A stretch of 64,000 bases of DNA from Adineta steineri (lineage: Eukaryota; Rotifera; Eurotatoria; Adinetida; Adinetidae): the NCBI GenBank assembly GCA_905250115.1, contig CAJNOI010000060.1, forward strand, positions 372,001-436,000. The letters are read 5' to 3'. The position numbers and the translations under genes were made by a program. This document shows positions 36,376-47,070 of the stretch, in pieces; positions within the stretch are counted from its first letter, which is position 1, and each line of letters starts with the position of its first letter. The notes below the pieces were generated by a model, which was given only the letters and a program-made list of their open reading frames with translations, made no database searches and had not been told where the DNA came from.

Positions 36376-38329
36376 CTAGTTTTTCAGTGGTTTGGCTTCT
36401 ATCGTTAGCTTGCGCCATATCGCTGTACCGCTTGTTGTTGCAGTTCCTTTAAGTGTTTGGTCAAAGTAATGATAGGCATTGTCTGCTACCGTCCAGTCAT
36501 TCGAACATCGAGTCGGTGGCTGCCGAGGTAACTGCTTGACACCCTCCCACCGCCAATAACAATTGCTGAAACCGCACGTAGTCGCTTCTACATATTGTTG
36601 ACATATGGGGCATTTAGTAGTAGACGCATCTGCATCACCGAGAAGATCAAATGTCTTCATACCGATCCCGATTATGACGCGTTGATCATACGCTTTACAT
36701 GTGGTATTGCTGCAGAAACCTTCGAGATTTATTCCATAAACAGCAGTTCGCCATTCTGGAGCATTTGTAGCCCATGCTACTCGCTTGTAACCGTTTATGT
36801 CACTCAAGTCCACGAAGGGTACTCCTGTGTTGCCTCCTACTTCTTTACGCAGTTTATCCATGTCATTTTCGAATTTGTCCAAGTTATTCCCTTTCGAAGT
36901 ATTAGTTTCATGGACGCTTGTTTCTAAACGAAACTGCTAATTATTATTGAAGCATATAACAGGAAACGTGAATATAACAATTATCTCACAGGCAGTCGAG
37001 AAAAAATGTCGAAGAAACTATTTACATTACAAACCACGACAGACGTCTTGGTTTGGTACTTTGCCAACCTTAACGTGGATTCTGATCCATGTAAAGCAGG
37101 CCTGCATTCTCAATTAGGGCTACTCGACCATGATCCATCATAACCCATCTTTAGGATGGGTGTGGGTATTATTCTTCTCGCACACCCGCACCCACACCGT
37201 CAAGAAACTTTCGATCAGTCAGTAGCTCTCGATCTAGAGAAAGTACAAAGACACATAAGCGAAAAGAATATAGTCTGAAGTCGGAGTGAATTCTCAATAG
37301 TTTCTGAGAAATCGGTGGAAACTATAACATATTTAACCTAAATGGGACTTCATTAAACTCCCTTCCTACTTTTCTCTGTTGCTCCAATTATGTTTCAATT
37401 TTTCTCTAGACCAGGGAGTATGTCATGAAAAGTTTGGTGACGCTAGTTATTACAGGGACTGAATGCGTACAGAACAATCAAATAAACACTCTTCTTTATA
37501 TATATAAATAGAAGATGAAATTTTTCACAATTCTCTTAAAATCTTAGATTAATCAGAGTTTCCCGTTTGTTGTTTACAAAAAGAATGAAAGTGACTTACT
37601 CGATGCTTCTTGCTTTGATGGGATTGTTGCGGCAATAAGATTTTCCTCAAGCGATTTCCATCGGTTCTCATCATCAATTTCCATTAAATGCACAATATGT
37701 GTTTGATTAGATTGTTTTAGTGGATCACTTTTAACACGAAGTTCTGTTCCAATTCTTAGAATAACTTCATCTTCACCTTCATATGCTGTGTAGCCAGACA
37801 CTCTTTTTCCATTAACAGTTTCAATTATGAAAAGAGTTGCAGATTTATCATTTCCAAGAAATTTTGCAATAACACTAACTGAAGATGAACAAGAACTTAC
37901 CGTCCACCATGTTAAAAATTGATCTTTGGTAAAATTCTTTCCAATATCAAGAGAAATACCTCTCCATACACTATCTTTGACAGTTGGTAATTTATCTAAT
38001 GCCGTATCGAATAACTTTAAATAAGGAAACCAGATTATGATGTTTTGTCTATTGTCATCTCTTAATGCTTTATTAAGAAGACGATATAAACTCGTTTTAC
38101 CCCATTCCATTGTATAGATATAAATAGCAGCTGATTCATCACGTGTTAATCCGTGTTCTGATGAATAATGACAATGTTTTTTGGCTGTTATTATATAAAA
38201 TTTTAGTTCGCCAATTTGTGGTTCTATCGGTTCTAAAGCTTCTTCGATTGAAACAAGCTTTTCACTACGATAACCACAGACTGGTGGAAGTCTTTTGAAT
38301 GTTAATTCAATATCACTAAAACGGTTCAT
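36376..38329 (-). CDS. Arg-type ADP-ribosyltransferase fused to Cys-pair domain
   Basis: Predicted mono-ADP-ribosyltransferase of 425 residues, which would transfer ADP-ribose from NAD+ to protein Arg. Exon 1 (38329-37600) is a complete R-S-ExE domain: R123 in SVWRG, S145 in the STS-like position (TVSSCSS) and E186/E188 in YEGEDEV. It carries the upstream motif GLTRDESAAIYIYTMEW typical of bdelloid ARTs. Exon 2 (36923-36376) joins in phase across a 676-bp GT-AG intron. It adds about 180 residues: a short helical linker, then three Cys pairs (C314/C319, C348/C351, C360/C365) in the pattern C-x4-C, CPIC, C-x4-C, which looks zinc-binding. No signal peptide is seen, so an intracellular location is likely. 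If exon 2 were a separate gene it would lack an ATG near 36882, which favours the fusion. Targets are unknown. Confidence 0.82.
37144..37206. repeat. Telomere-like foldback element in ART intron
   Basis: CCCATC..GATGGG hairpin, then GGGTGTGGGT opposite CACACCCGCACCCACACC, ending GTCAAGA. It lies inside the 676-bp intron of the ADP-ribosyltransferase gene, so insertion after the gene formed is likely. Confidence 0.5.
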
Positions 38330-38480
38330 TGTTGAAATTGTTTTAATATTATTAATTATGAACGAATATCCAGTTGATTATTATTCAAAGAAATTAATTA
38401 GATTATTTCAAATTCACCTTTTTTTCTCTAAAACACAAGAATAAAATGTAATATTAGTTGATCTTAATAATGTATCTATA

Positions 38481-38547
38481 GGGCCATGTGGAGAATATGG
38501 GTGTATGTCTTCCCTTCACTCACCATCACACCCCCAAAATTTGCATT
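38481..38547. repeat. Telomere-like foldback mini-element
   Basis: Left GGGCCATGTGG...GGGTGT, right CACACCCCCAAAATTTGCATT. The right end closely matches the end of the tract at 36050-36184. Confidence 0.5.
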
Positions 38548-38693
38548 ATAGAAGAATTTCGTTTTCTTTGTGGATTGATGTACTGCAAAACAAAATAATG
38601 AGTGTCGTAGGATCTTTTAAGAATATAACAGGTTCTGTAGCATTTGCTATTTTTCGTTAGAATAGGAACAGGATGATTACAATAAATGCCTTA

Positions 38694-38764
38694 GGTGTGA
38701 AGGTGCATCTTGAGGGAGAGTGAAGAGAGGAGACACATCTGCACCTTCATCCACACCCTCCAAA
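38694..38764. repeat. Telomere-like foldback mini-element, long arms
   Basis: GGTGTGAAGGTGCA (38694-38707) pairs with TGCACCTTCATCCACACC (38740-38757), and the element ends CCCTCCAAAAG. It also contains CTTGAGGG, the complement of the family end. Confidence 0.55.
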
Positions 38765-39382
38765 AGACAAGATGATCACTGTAGAAAGGGTGACACAAAA
38801 TATTTGTAGTTCCTCTGGCTGATCTTAAAGCAGTTATTATTGTGCCTTTTTCATGCATGTGTCCCTAATGATTTCTCTCAGCGAAGTGTAGAAGATACCA
38901 GATTCTCGGATTGTAGGCAAAGTTAACTGAAGTTTTTATAATATTGATGTTGGAAGAGTGGCAAACAAAGTGAATAGTCTAAGTTGGTAAGAACTCTTTG
39001 TTTTCTTGACAACTGGTAATAAAATTATTCACTTTGAAGGGGTTTCTTTTCTGCGTGTAAAAAATAAGAACAAACCTTCATATACACGTCCGAGATAATG
39101 TTACATTATAAAAAGAAACTTAGAAAATATTCATTCGCTCTTCTTGTTTTGCGATAACAGTGGGTACTTTTTGTTAGCCATGAAACTTGAAAAAAAGAAG
39201 CAAACTTTTATAGTTCGTATCACAAAATAAGATTAGGAACAAGTAAGCTAGTGATTTTCAGAGCTCGGCTCGCGTTTCGTATTTCACCTATTACTTTCAA
39301 AATGCAATGATCGTATATGAGACATGCAGCAAATTTGAATTTCAGTTTGACTGAGGATCAAACCGTTTGAATTCCGCTTGGC

Positions 39383-39485
39383 GGGTGTGGGTGTGGGCGT
39401 AAGTGTGGCTGCGTATGAGCATGGATTCAGATAGGATCATCTACACACACTTTCACCCACGTGTGCCCTCATTCATCCTCAAGAT
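39383..39485. repeat. Telomere-like foldback mini-element
   Basis: Left GGGTGTGGGTGTGGGCG, close to pure telomere hexamers; right half C-rich with CACCCACGTG, ending CATCCTCAAGATCG. It is the right-most member seen in the window. Confidence 0.55.
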
Positions 39486-40324
39486 CGTTTTTTCCACGGT
39501 TTCGAGTCATTTCAGATGATCGGACCATTGCCCGTGAAAGTATATTAAAGAAATTTGAAAGTTCTATAACATTAAATCAAAATCTTAACTCTATTTAACC
39601 GCACAGTAATCATTGATTGTAAGAAAATTCTCAGTTTCGAATATAAATCTTTCTCTTAATGCTTGTAATGGTTGTCGTATTATTTTTTCTAATTTGCAAT
39701 GGTCAATGGATGATATGTGGACTGACGAGTGAAGCAATGATTACATCAAAATATGGCAGCATGAGAAGTTTGATGTTTTATATAATTTTATCATACAAGA
39801 TTTACAAAACACTTTGAACAATTACGGAAAAAACAAAATAAATATCATACTATATGAAATACTTACGATTCGTATTCACTACCTTAGAGATGATATTGAC
39901 AACAAAAATGAGAAACTAAAAGGTGACCATCTGTATTTATTGGCAGCATAAAAAAATTACCAAGTTGCTTTTTGTTTCTTTTTCTGTGTTGTTTTGCGTG
40001 CTCGGTAGAAAGAATCCAACAACACTTCAAGTTTTCTTTTCTTCTTAGATCAACATACAATCAAAGAACAGTGTAAACACACATGGTTGAAAACAATATT
40101 TTGTCGCCGAAAATTTTCAAGAGACATAATTAGATCAAAGATAAATATTTAATTTTAATTCATATTATTTGCAGCTTCATTCTTTGCGAGGCTGCCTATT
40201 GTTGATTTTGGCATCCGAATAGCAACAATATTATTTGATACGACTGAATAAGATGGAAGCGGCTATCTGCACCCAGCTAGATATATATAATTAGTTGGTA
40301 AATATTGAGTTATATCATAATCTG

Positions 40325-40518
40325 ACGTATATTTGATTTTTAACATATATGAAATAGCTTAAGTTAATAGTNNNNNNNNNNNNNNNNNNNNNNNNNNNNN
40401 NNNNNNNNNNNNNNNNNNNNNNNNNNNNNNNNNNNNNNNNNNNNNNNNNNNNNNNNNNNNNNNNNNNNNNNACGTATATTTGATTTTTAACATATATGAA
40501 ATAGCTTAAGTTAATAGT
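40325..40518. other. 100-N gap flanked by identical 47-bp ends
   Basis: Ns occupy 40372-40471. The 47 bases before the gap (40325-40371) are identical to the 47 bases after it (40472-40518). The simplest reading is two overlapping contig ends that were scaffolded without being merged, so the gap may contain no missing sequence. Confidence 0.9.
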
Positions 40519-41059
40519 AGTTTTACTTTATTAACTCTTCATTACATTCAAAAAAACGTATAAATTATATATAACAGTTGCACATATACGCAAAAAAATA
40601 CAATATTTTCTCATAACAAATTGATAAATGTTCCCAAAAAATTCTCAATATAACTAAACTGAAATAATTGAAGCAGAATTTGCTGTAAATGATCCAATTT
40701 GAACTACAAATTGAAGTTTTAATGATGGATGAATTTTTTGAATAATTGAAATAAAAAGATCTTTTTTTAAGAAAAGTATGTGAATATTTTTGAACATTAT
40801 CATAGATTAATTTTATTGATGGATTTTCATAAGTAGTGAATGCACTCTATTAAATATTAATTCTCTTAGCTTATAACCCTTTGTAAGTCATTTAACTGAT
40901 ATTGTATCATGGAACATAAATGTGCACACACATCAATCAATTTTTTTTATTTATTGAATTTTAGTCAGTAATACAACAAACAACAATAAAGAATATGATA
41001 AGTAAATAGAAAAACAAATTTTGACTATATATGACTAGTGAGAGATTATAGATAATTAA

Positions 41060-43206
41060 TTAATTAATTTTATCTTTTAATGGTACAGGTTGATACCATT
41101 CATCATCTTTTTTCACAACTAATGGTTTATGAGGATTCGTACAAAGAAGTTTTCGTAGAATAACAAATACTAAAGCAATAACAACAGGAAACCAAGTAAA
41201 TATAGTTCCATTCATAACATTACTTATTGAACGGATGATATCTAAGAGAATACTTTTTGGTAATGGTTTATTAATTTGTTTCATATTCAGTTGTTCAATA
41301 TAAGACATAAACCATTGACTTTCTAATGTAATTGTTGGAAACCATTCATTATTTAATAATTCACGTTGCCAATAATCTTTTGATGGTGGTGTAGTAAAAT
41401 TATAACGATAGAGAAGAATACGTATTTGTTTAGGTGGTGTTGTTGGAAATGGATTCGTTTGAATTAATCGTAATACTTCGGGTTGATTTGTTAGAAGACG
41501 ATAGAGAAAAAATGCTAACCATGGTTCATGTTGATAGTGACTTAAAGCAGCAAACCACATTTGCCAATCCAATCGAGGTTGATGTGGAGCAACAAATGGA
41601 GGCGATGCAGATAATGAACCTGGTTTATAAAAAAATTCATATTCTTTCCATTTTGGACTAAAATATACAAATGAACTATTAAAAACATATGCATTAATAA
41701 AAAGATTTACTTTTTTGTACTCAATGCACCTTCGATAATCAATTCTGGTCGACCATCGACACCAGTCCTAAAATATAAAATATTCTTTTTTTTAAGTTTC
41801 AATTTAAACAAATTGACTTACATGCTTCTAAATAGACCATAAGCATTAAAAATATGATAATCTTGATATTTATTATACCAGGATTGTAATTCATAAGGTA
41901 AGGCTTTGCCAGTTTGTCGTTCAATAACAGTAAATGGTACCATTGAAACAAAGAATAAGCTCATTGCTAGAATTCCATATGAAATTGTAATTAATGTATG
42001 AAAAATTTTTGCATAAATTTTCTCTGGACGTCGAATAGCAATAAAAACGGATCGTCCAATAGTAAATATTAATGAACACCAAGCAAGAAAAAGACATATA
42101 GGTAAAAATCTCCGTAAGAAAAGATCAAATTGAGCACGAATAAATGTTATTTTTGTTAGAACTATTTGTTGTTTACTATCCCAATGAATATCAAACCATC
42201 GAATTGTTAAATAAATATATGAAATAAGAATAATTAAATGTATTAATCGTCGAAATAAAGTTATAATCCATGAAAATGATTTTTTAGTTTTATTTTCATC
42301 TTCTACCGATTCCCATTGTGAATAACCCAAAAATTGATCATCAATTAAACCAAAACATAAGATAATTGTTAATAAATTAAAAAAATTATAATTTCCAGTT
42401 AGAGCAATTAAGATCTGTAAACTTATTTGTATTACACAAGCAATTAATCGATGAATACGAAATGGTGAAAAAAATAGAATACCAGTACCAGACATAAATA
42501 TATAAACAAGTGCTGTAGATAATTTATGTAACCAAACAGGTGTATGATGTGCATAATATGCTAATGGAGTTGGAATACATTGTGATTGATAATGAATTGT
42601 TGTTGCTGTTAATGACCACCATGTTTTATCTCCACCTGTTAATTTAACAATTCCACTAGCAAATAGAAGACGAAATGCTAACCATCGTATTAACCATAAT
42701 GTAATTCGATCTTGATATAAAAAATCTTCTGTTTGTTTTCTTTTCAAATATAATAGTCTCATGGGTGCAACAAATATTGTTAAAAAACCTGCTTCTAATA
42801 ATAATGTATCCCATTGAAAATATAAAAATTGACCAGCAACTTGAAAACAACTATAGTATGCAAACCAAAGCATTGTAAATGTGAAACTTGTACGAAGACA
42901 TTTAAATATAATCATTAATGAACTTAAAAATATTGATAGTAATAATACACATTCCATAATACGAAACGGTGTCCATTTAAAAAAATTTGCAAGTTTAACA
43001 ATAAAAAGTTGGATTTTTTCTTGTTGTTGAATTTGTACTCGAAGTGGTAATATTCCATTATCAGAATATAAACCTGGTTGTTGCCAATATAAGGATGCAA
43101 ATGCAAATGTATAGACGATACTCATTGATATAAGAAATAAATTTCTTGTATGAGCATATTGTATAGGTGAAATAAATACTTTATTCGGGAGGAAATACTT
43201 GGCCAT
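41060..43206 (-). CDS. LMF2: Lipase maturation factor (LMF2-like)
   Basis: ER multi-pass membrane protein of the family that helps fold dimeric lipases. The long first exon carries SLYWQQPGLYSDNGILPLR, several hydrophobic helices, WDTLLLEAGFL, LRWLAFRLLFASGIVKL-like sequence and GDKTWW. The following exons give GLFRSMTGVDGRPELIIEG, YEFFYKPGSL, PFVAPHQPRLDWQMWFAAL and WFMSYIEQL, which fit LMF2 closely. A C-terminal TM helix (residues near TWFPVVIALVFVILRKLL) precedes the basic tail. Joins at 41818 and 41710 are in phase. I chose the ATG at 43206 (MAKYFLP) over 43248 because a TTTTAG acceptor lies between them and vertebrate LMF2 begins similarly. The start lies 208 bp from the NDUFS1 stop on the same strand. 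Confidence 0.9.
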
Positions 43207-43414
43207 AATTAAATCTAAAATAAATTTCAAAAAAAAAAGAATTATCATACAGAATGTATGTTTTGTGTTTTTTTTTTCGTTTGTTTATTGATGAAAAGAG
43301 AATGACAATGGCAAAATGCTACTTTAAAGGATTTATACAAAAAAAAAGAGACGAAAAGGAAGGACAAAAAAAAGAAAGAAAAACTAGTTCGTCAATGCTT
43401 CTCTTCTAAAATAT

Positions 43415-46179
43415 CTAATTGCGGTGTTGTGATTTTAATTGTTGGTCAACAGCTTTTACACATTTCGCCATTGTCAATGATGCACGACTTATTGAATCAG
43501 TCATATAAAAATCTTTAAGATTATTTATGGGTGGTGTTAATGGTTGATTATGAAATGATGATTGATGTTGTTTTAAAAGTTCAATATTTTGTTTAAAATA
43601 ATTTGCTTGTTCAATGGAATCTAAACGAGTTAAATTTGGTGCAACTTGTTCGATACGTTCACGAATTTCATCAATATCATTATAGCGTAATGATGCACCA
43701 CAAACTTCAGCAAGTGCACGAATAATTTTCCAATCTTCACGTGCTTTTCCTGGTGGAGTTGTTGCTACATGTGTTTGTTGAGCACGACCTTCAGTATTTG
43801 CGTAAATACCATGTTTTTCTGTATATGCAGCGCCAGGAAGAATAGCATCAGCTATTTTTGCACCACGATCACCATGATGACCTTGATAGATGATATAACA
43901 ATCCTTTGGTAAATCTTCACGTTTAATTAAACCTTCATCAGCACCAAATAAATATAAAAGACTAGGTTTTAGATCAATGATGCTCTATAAAAAACGAAAA
44001 GAAATGGAGAAAATATGATTTCATTAAAAATTCTTATACTTTAACATCTGGTTTATAGCCAAGATCGAGAGCAGCTACTTGTGAAGCATTCTAAAAGAAT
44101 AATTTTTATTAGAATTAAAGAAATTTGTCTTCTCTAGAAAATAAATCATACTCGATGAAGAACATTAAAAACACGCCATTCTTTATCTTCTTTCGAAGAA
44201 ACATCACGTAATTTTTCTGACAATTGTGCAGCACTAGCATAAAGTGATGCTGCATCAGGACGTTCAAACATTGCACTTCCTAAAATAACCAACGGACGTT
44301 TTGCTCCATTTAAAGCCTATAATTAAATAATTATTTTTTAATATTCATACAATTTCTACAAACTTTAGAAAATGCATGTTTGCCCGAAGCTAAGTCACTA
44401 AGAATATTTGTATTATCTCCCAAATGTTCATATGAGTATGTTAAATCAATTTTAGGACCAATTACAGCGACTTGTAAATCATTATGAATAAACGCTTTAC
44501 GTATTCGTGCATTGAGTACCGGTGCTTCATAACGTGGATTAGTTCCAATTAATACAACTAAATCAGCTTGTTCAATTCCAGCAATTGTACCATTAAATAA
44601 ATAATTACTACGAAGATCAATACTAAAATATAGAATTTATGAATATAAATTTAAGACATAGAGTAATAAATATATTTACGAAGCGCCAACATTTGGAAAA
44701 CGTTCTTCAACACAAACAGTTTCGCATCCAAGTTGATTCATCAAATCTTTCAAAGCAATAAGTCCTTCGGCATCACAAAATCGTCCAGCAAGAGCAGCCA
44801 TTTTTGAACCATTTCCCAATCGACCAATCTAAAATAGATATTTTTATAATAAATAAATTTTTCAAAATAACATACACGTTCAGCAACAACACTTAATGCA
44901 TCTTCCCAATCACATGGCACAAGATAACCATCACGATTTTTTAACATCGGGGCTGTTAAACGTTGTAATTTAAGACCATCATAAGCAAAACGTGTTTTAT
45001 CCGATATCCATTCTTCATTAACTTCTTCATTGGTTCGTGGAATTACACGAAGAACATCACCACCACGTGTGTTTATAACAATATTACTGCCTAATGCATC
45101 CATGACATCAACGGATTCAGTTTTTCTAAATTAAAATTCATACTAGAGAATATGAAAATCAATTTGAGTAAGTTTTACCTTGTTTCCCATGGTCGTGCAG
45201 TGAATGCATAAGGTTTTGATGTTAATGCACCAACAGGACATAAATCAATAACATTACCAGAAAGTTCGGACATAAAAAGTCTTTCAACATATGTACCAAT
45301 AATCATATCACTACCACGTCCTGTTGTACCAAGATCACTAACACCTGCAACTTCACTACCAAAACGAACACAACGTGTACAATGAATACATCGATTCATG
45401 CTTGTTTTAACGAGTGGACCTATATTTTTATCTTCAACACATCGTTTGCCAGAAAATTCATTATCAGTAAAACGACTACGATCATTACCAAATGCCATTG
45501 ATTGATCCTTAAAATTAACTTAACTTTTTTTGTTTATTGATAAAAAAAAGTCTTACTTGTAAATCACATTCACCACCTTGGTCACAAATAGGACAATCCA
45601 ATGGATGATTAACAAGTAAAAATTCCATGACACCTTCACGAGCTCGTTTTGTCAATGGTGAATCTGTTAAAATACGCATGCCTTTCATGACAGGCATAGC
45701 ACAACTAGCAACGGGCTACAAATAATTGAATGTATTAATAAAAATGTACAAAAATACAATAAAATACTTTAGGTGTTTTTTCGATTTCAACAAGACACAT
45801 TCGACAATTACCAGCAATTGATAAACGTTCATGATAACAATAGCGAGGAATTTCCACGCCGGCAACAGCACAAGCCTAAACAATAAAAATACGAGATGAT
45901 TTCGTATATATATATCCAATGAATAGTATATCTATTTACTTGAAGCACAGTTGTATTTGGTTCAACATGAATAGGTTTTCCATCAACAAATACTTCTATT
46001 TTTTCTGGCTCTTTTTTCGGTTGAGCTGCTGCTGCTGTTGATTGTTTACATTTTGGGATATAACCTTTAAATATAAAATGTTTATTATTCAGAAGAAGAA
46101 AAAAGAAATCTTTTCAATTACCATGTTGCTTAACACGATTTAATGCAACAAGTAATCGTTTTAATTGAACACTACTCAT
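43415..46179 (-). CDS. NDUFS1: NADH dehydrogenase (complex I) 75-kDa subunit
   Basis: Mitochondrial complex I subunit of the electron-input module, which carries iron-sulfur clusters from the flavin toward ubiquinone. The N-terminus is basic ([18 protein letters not shown]), as expected for a transit peptide. The ferredoxin-like domain has [18 protein letters not shown]. The following cluster ligands are [23 protein letters not shown] and [13 protein letters not shown]. Further core motifs are [38 protein letters not shown] and [17 protein letters not shown]. Roughly eight introns of 45-70 bp; the last exon ends KSQHRN then stop at 43415. A strong acceptor (long pyrimidine run then AAG) lies about 26 bases before the ATG and 3' of the IQCC-like stop, suggesting spliced-leader addition. 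Essential housekeeping gene, apparently intact. Confidence 0.95.
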
Positions 46180-46285
46180 TCTTTTAATAATTATGCCAAT
46201 ATCATCTTAAAAAAAAACAAAAACTAATTTTATTCATTCTTATAAAAGAAAATTTGTACAAAAGAGAAAAACAGAATTTATTATT

Positions 46286-46685
46286 CTACGACATAGACGT
46301 CGTATAACGAGATTTTAAACGTAAATAATCTTTTCGACTTTGAATAGCTTGTTCAATCCATAGAAGTTCAATAGCAATTTCTTCGCGTTTTTTTAATAAG
46401 TCATCTTTTGTTGGACGAATAACAACTAAAACAGATACATTCAATTGTAATAATCAGTTGATTTTGTTGAACTTTACGTGTATTTTGCTGTGGTGGTGGT
46501 TCAGGTTTTATCGAAAGTTCTCCTTCGATATCACTTAATGTTTTCAGAAATTCTTTTCGAACATGTTCAAATTGTCGACGAACATAAAATGAACGAATAA
46601 GACGTTGTAAAAGAAGAATTTTTTCAATTCGATGATCATCTTGTGTGTTTTCGAAATATTGTGTTATAAAAATCTCATTATTCAT
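46286..46685 (-). CDS. IQ motif protein, IQCC-like
   Basis: Short two-exon gene, about 113 residues. Exon 1 has an IQ-like calmodulin-binding helix (ILLLQRLIRSFYVRRQFEHV) followed by KEFLKTLSDIEGEL. Exon 2 gives LLKKREEIAIELLWIEQAIQ then SRKDYLRLKSRY. The order IQ motif, IEGEL, ELLW-QQAI-SRK resembles human IQCC, whose function is poorly known. The join (AATACAC to TTGTTATT, about 60-bp intron) is in phase. An acceptor-like TACTAG sits directly before the ATG. The downstream NDUFS1 ATG is only 106 bp away on the same strand. Confidence 0.7.
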
Positions 46686-47070
46686 CTAGTATAATTTAAA
46701 AAAAAAAGAAAACAAATAAGCGCATTCAAATAACATTATCATTTATAGTTTTATCCCGACTTGAATAAACTTATATCAAAAACAAGATTAAAGAAAGTAA
46801 GAAAAAAAGCGAGAGAGAGATAGATAGAGAGCAAAGCGTGAAATATCTCAACAACTTATTGTCCAAATAAAACAAAGAAAAAGGAAAAAAATAATCACAG
46901 GATAGTATATAAAAAAAAACACAATTATTTTAGTACCAGATATTGCACACTCACATAACATTATTTTATAGATTTACCAAAACAAAAACAGAAAAAACAA
47001 AAACGCACACACTAATATTGAGATCTGTGAGTGTAGATTAATTTTAAAATTATTATTATTTTTTTCTTCG
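46686..47070. other. Intergenic spacer
   Basis: 385 bp between the GalNAc-transferase stop and the IQCC-like start, A-rich on the plus strand. It probably holds the transferase 3' UTR. A GAGA/GATA simple run lies near 46810. Confidence 0.5.

Larger units (their letters stand above)
38330..41059. other. Repeat-bearing intergenic region and assembly gap
   Basis: 2.7 kb containing three telomere-like foldback elements (38481-39485), an 11-bp inverted repeat (38966-38976 with 39026-39036) and a 100-N gap. No convincing open frame. Texture returns to plain AT-rich core DNA after about 39.6 kb. Confidence 0.6.

Noticed and set aside
36376..36882. Separate Cys-rich gene starting at 36882
   Set aside because: The codon there is TTG, not ATG, and the frame continues upstream to an acceptor that joins the ART exon in phase.
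43207..43248. LMF2 start at 43248
   Set aside because: The extension is hydrophobic AT-rich sequence, and a TTTTAG acceptor lies between it and the family-like MAKYFLP start.
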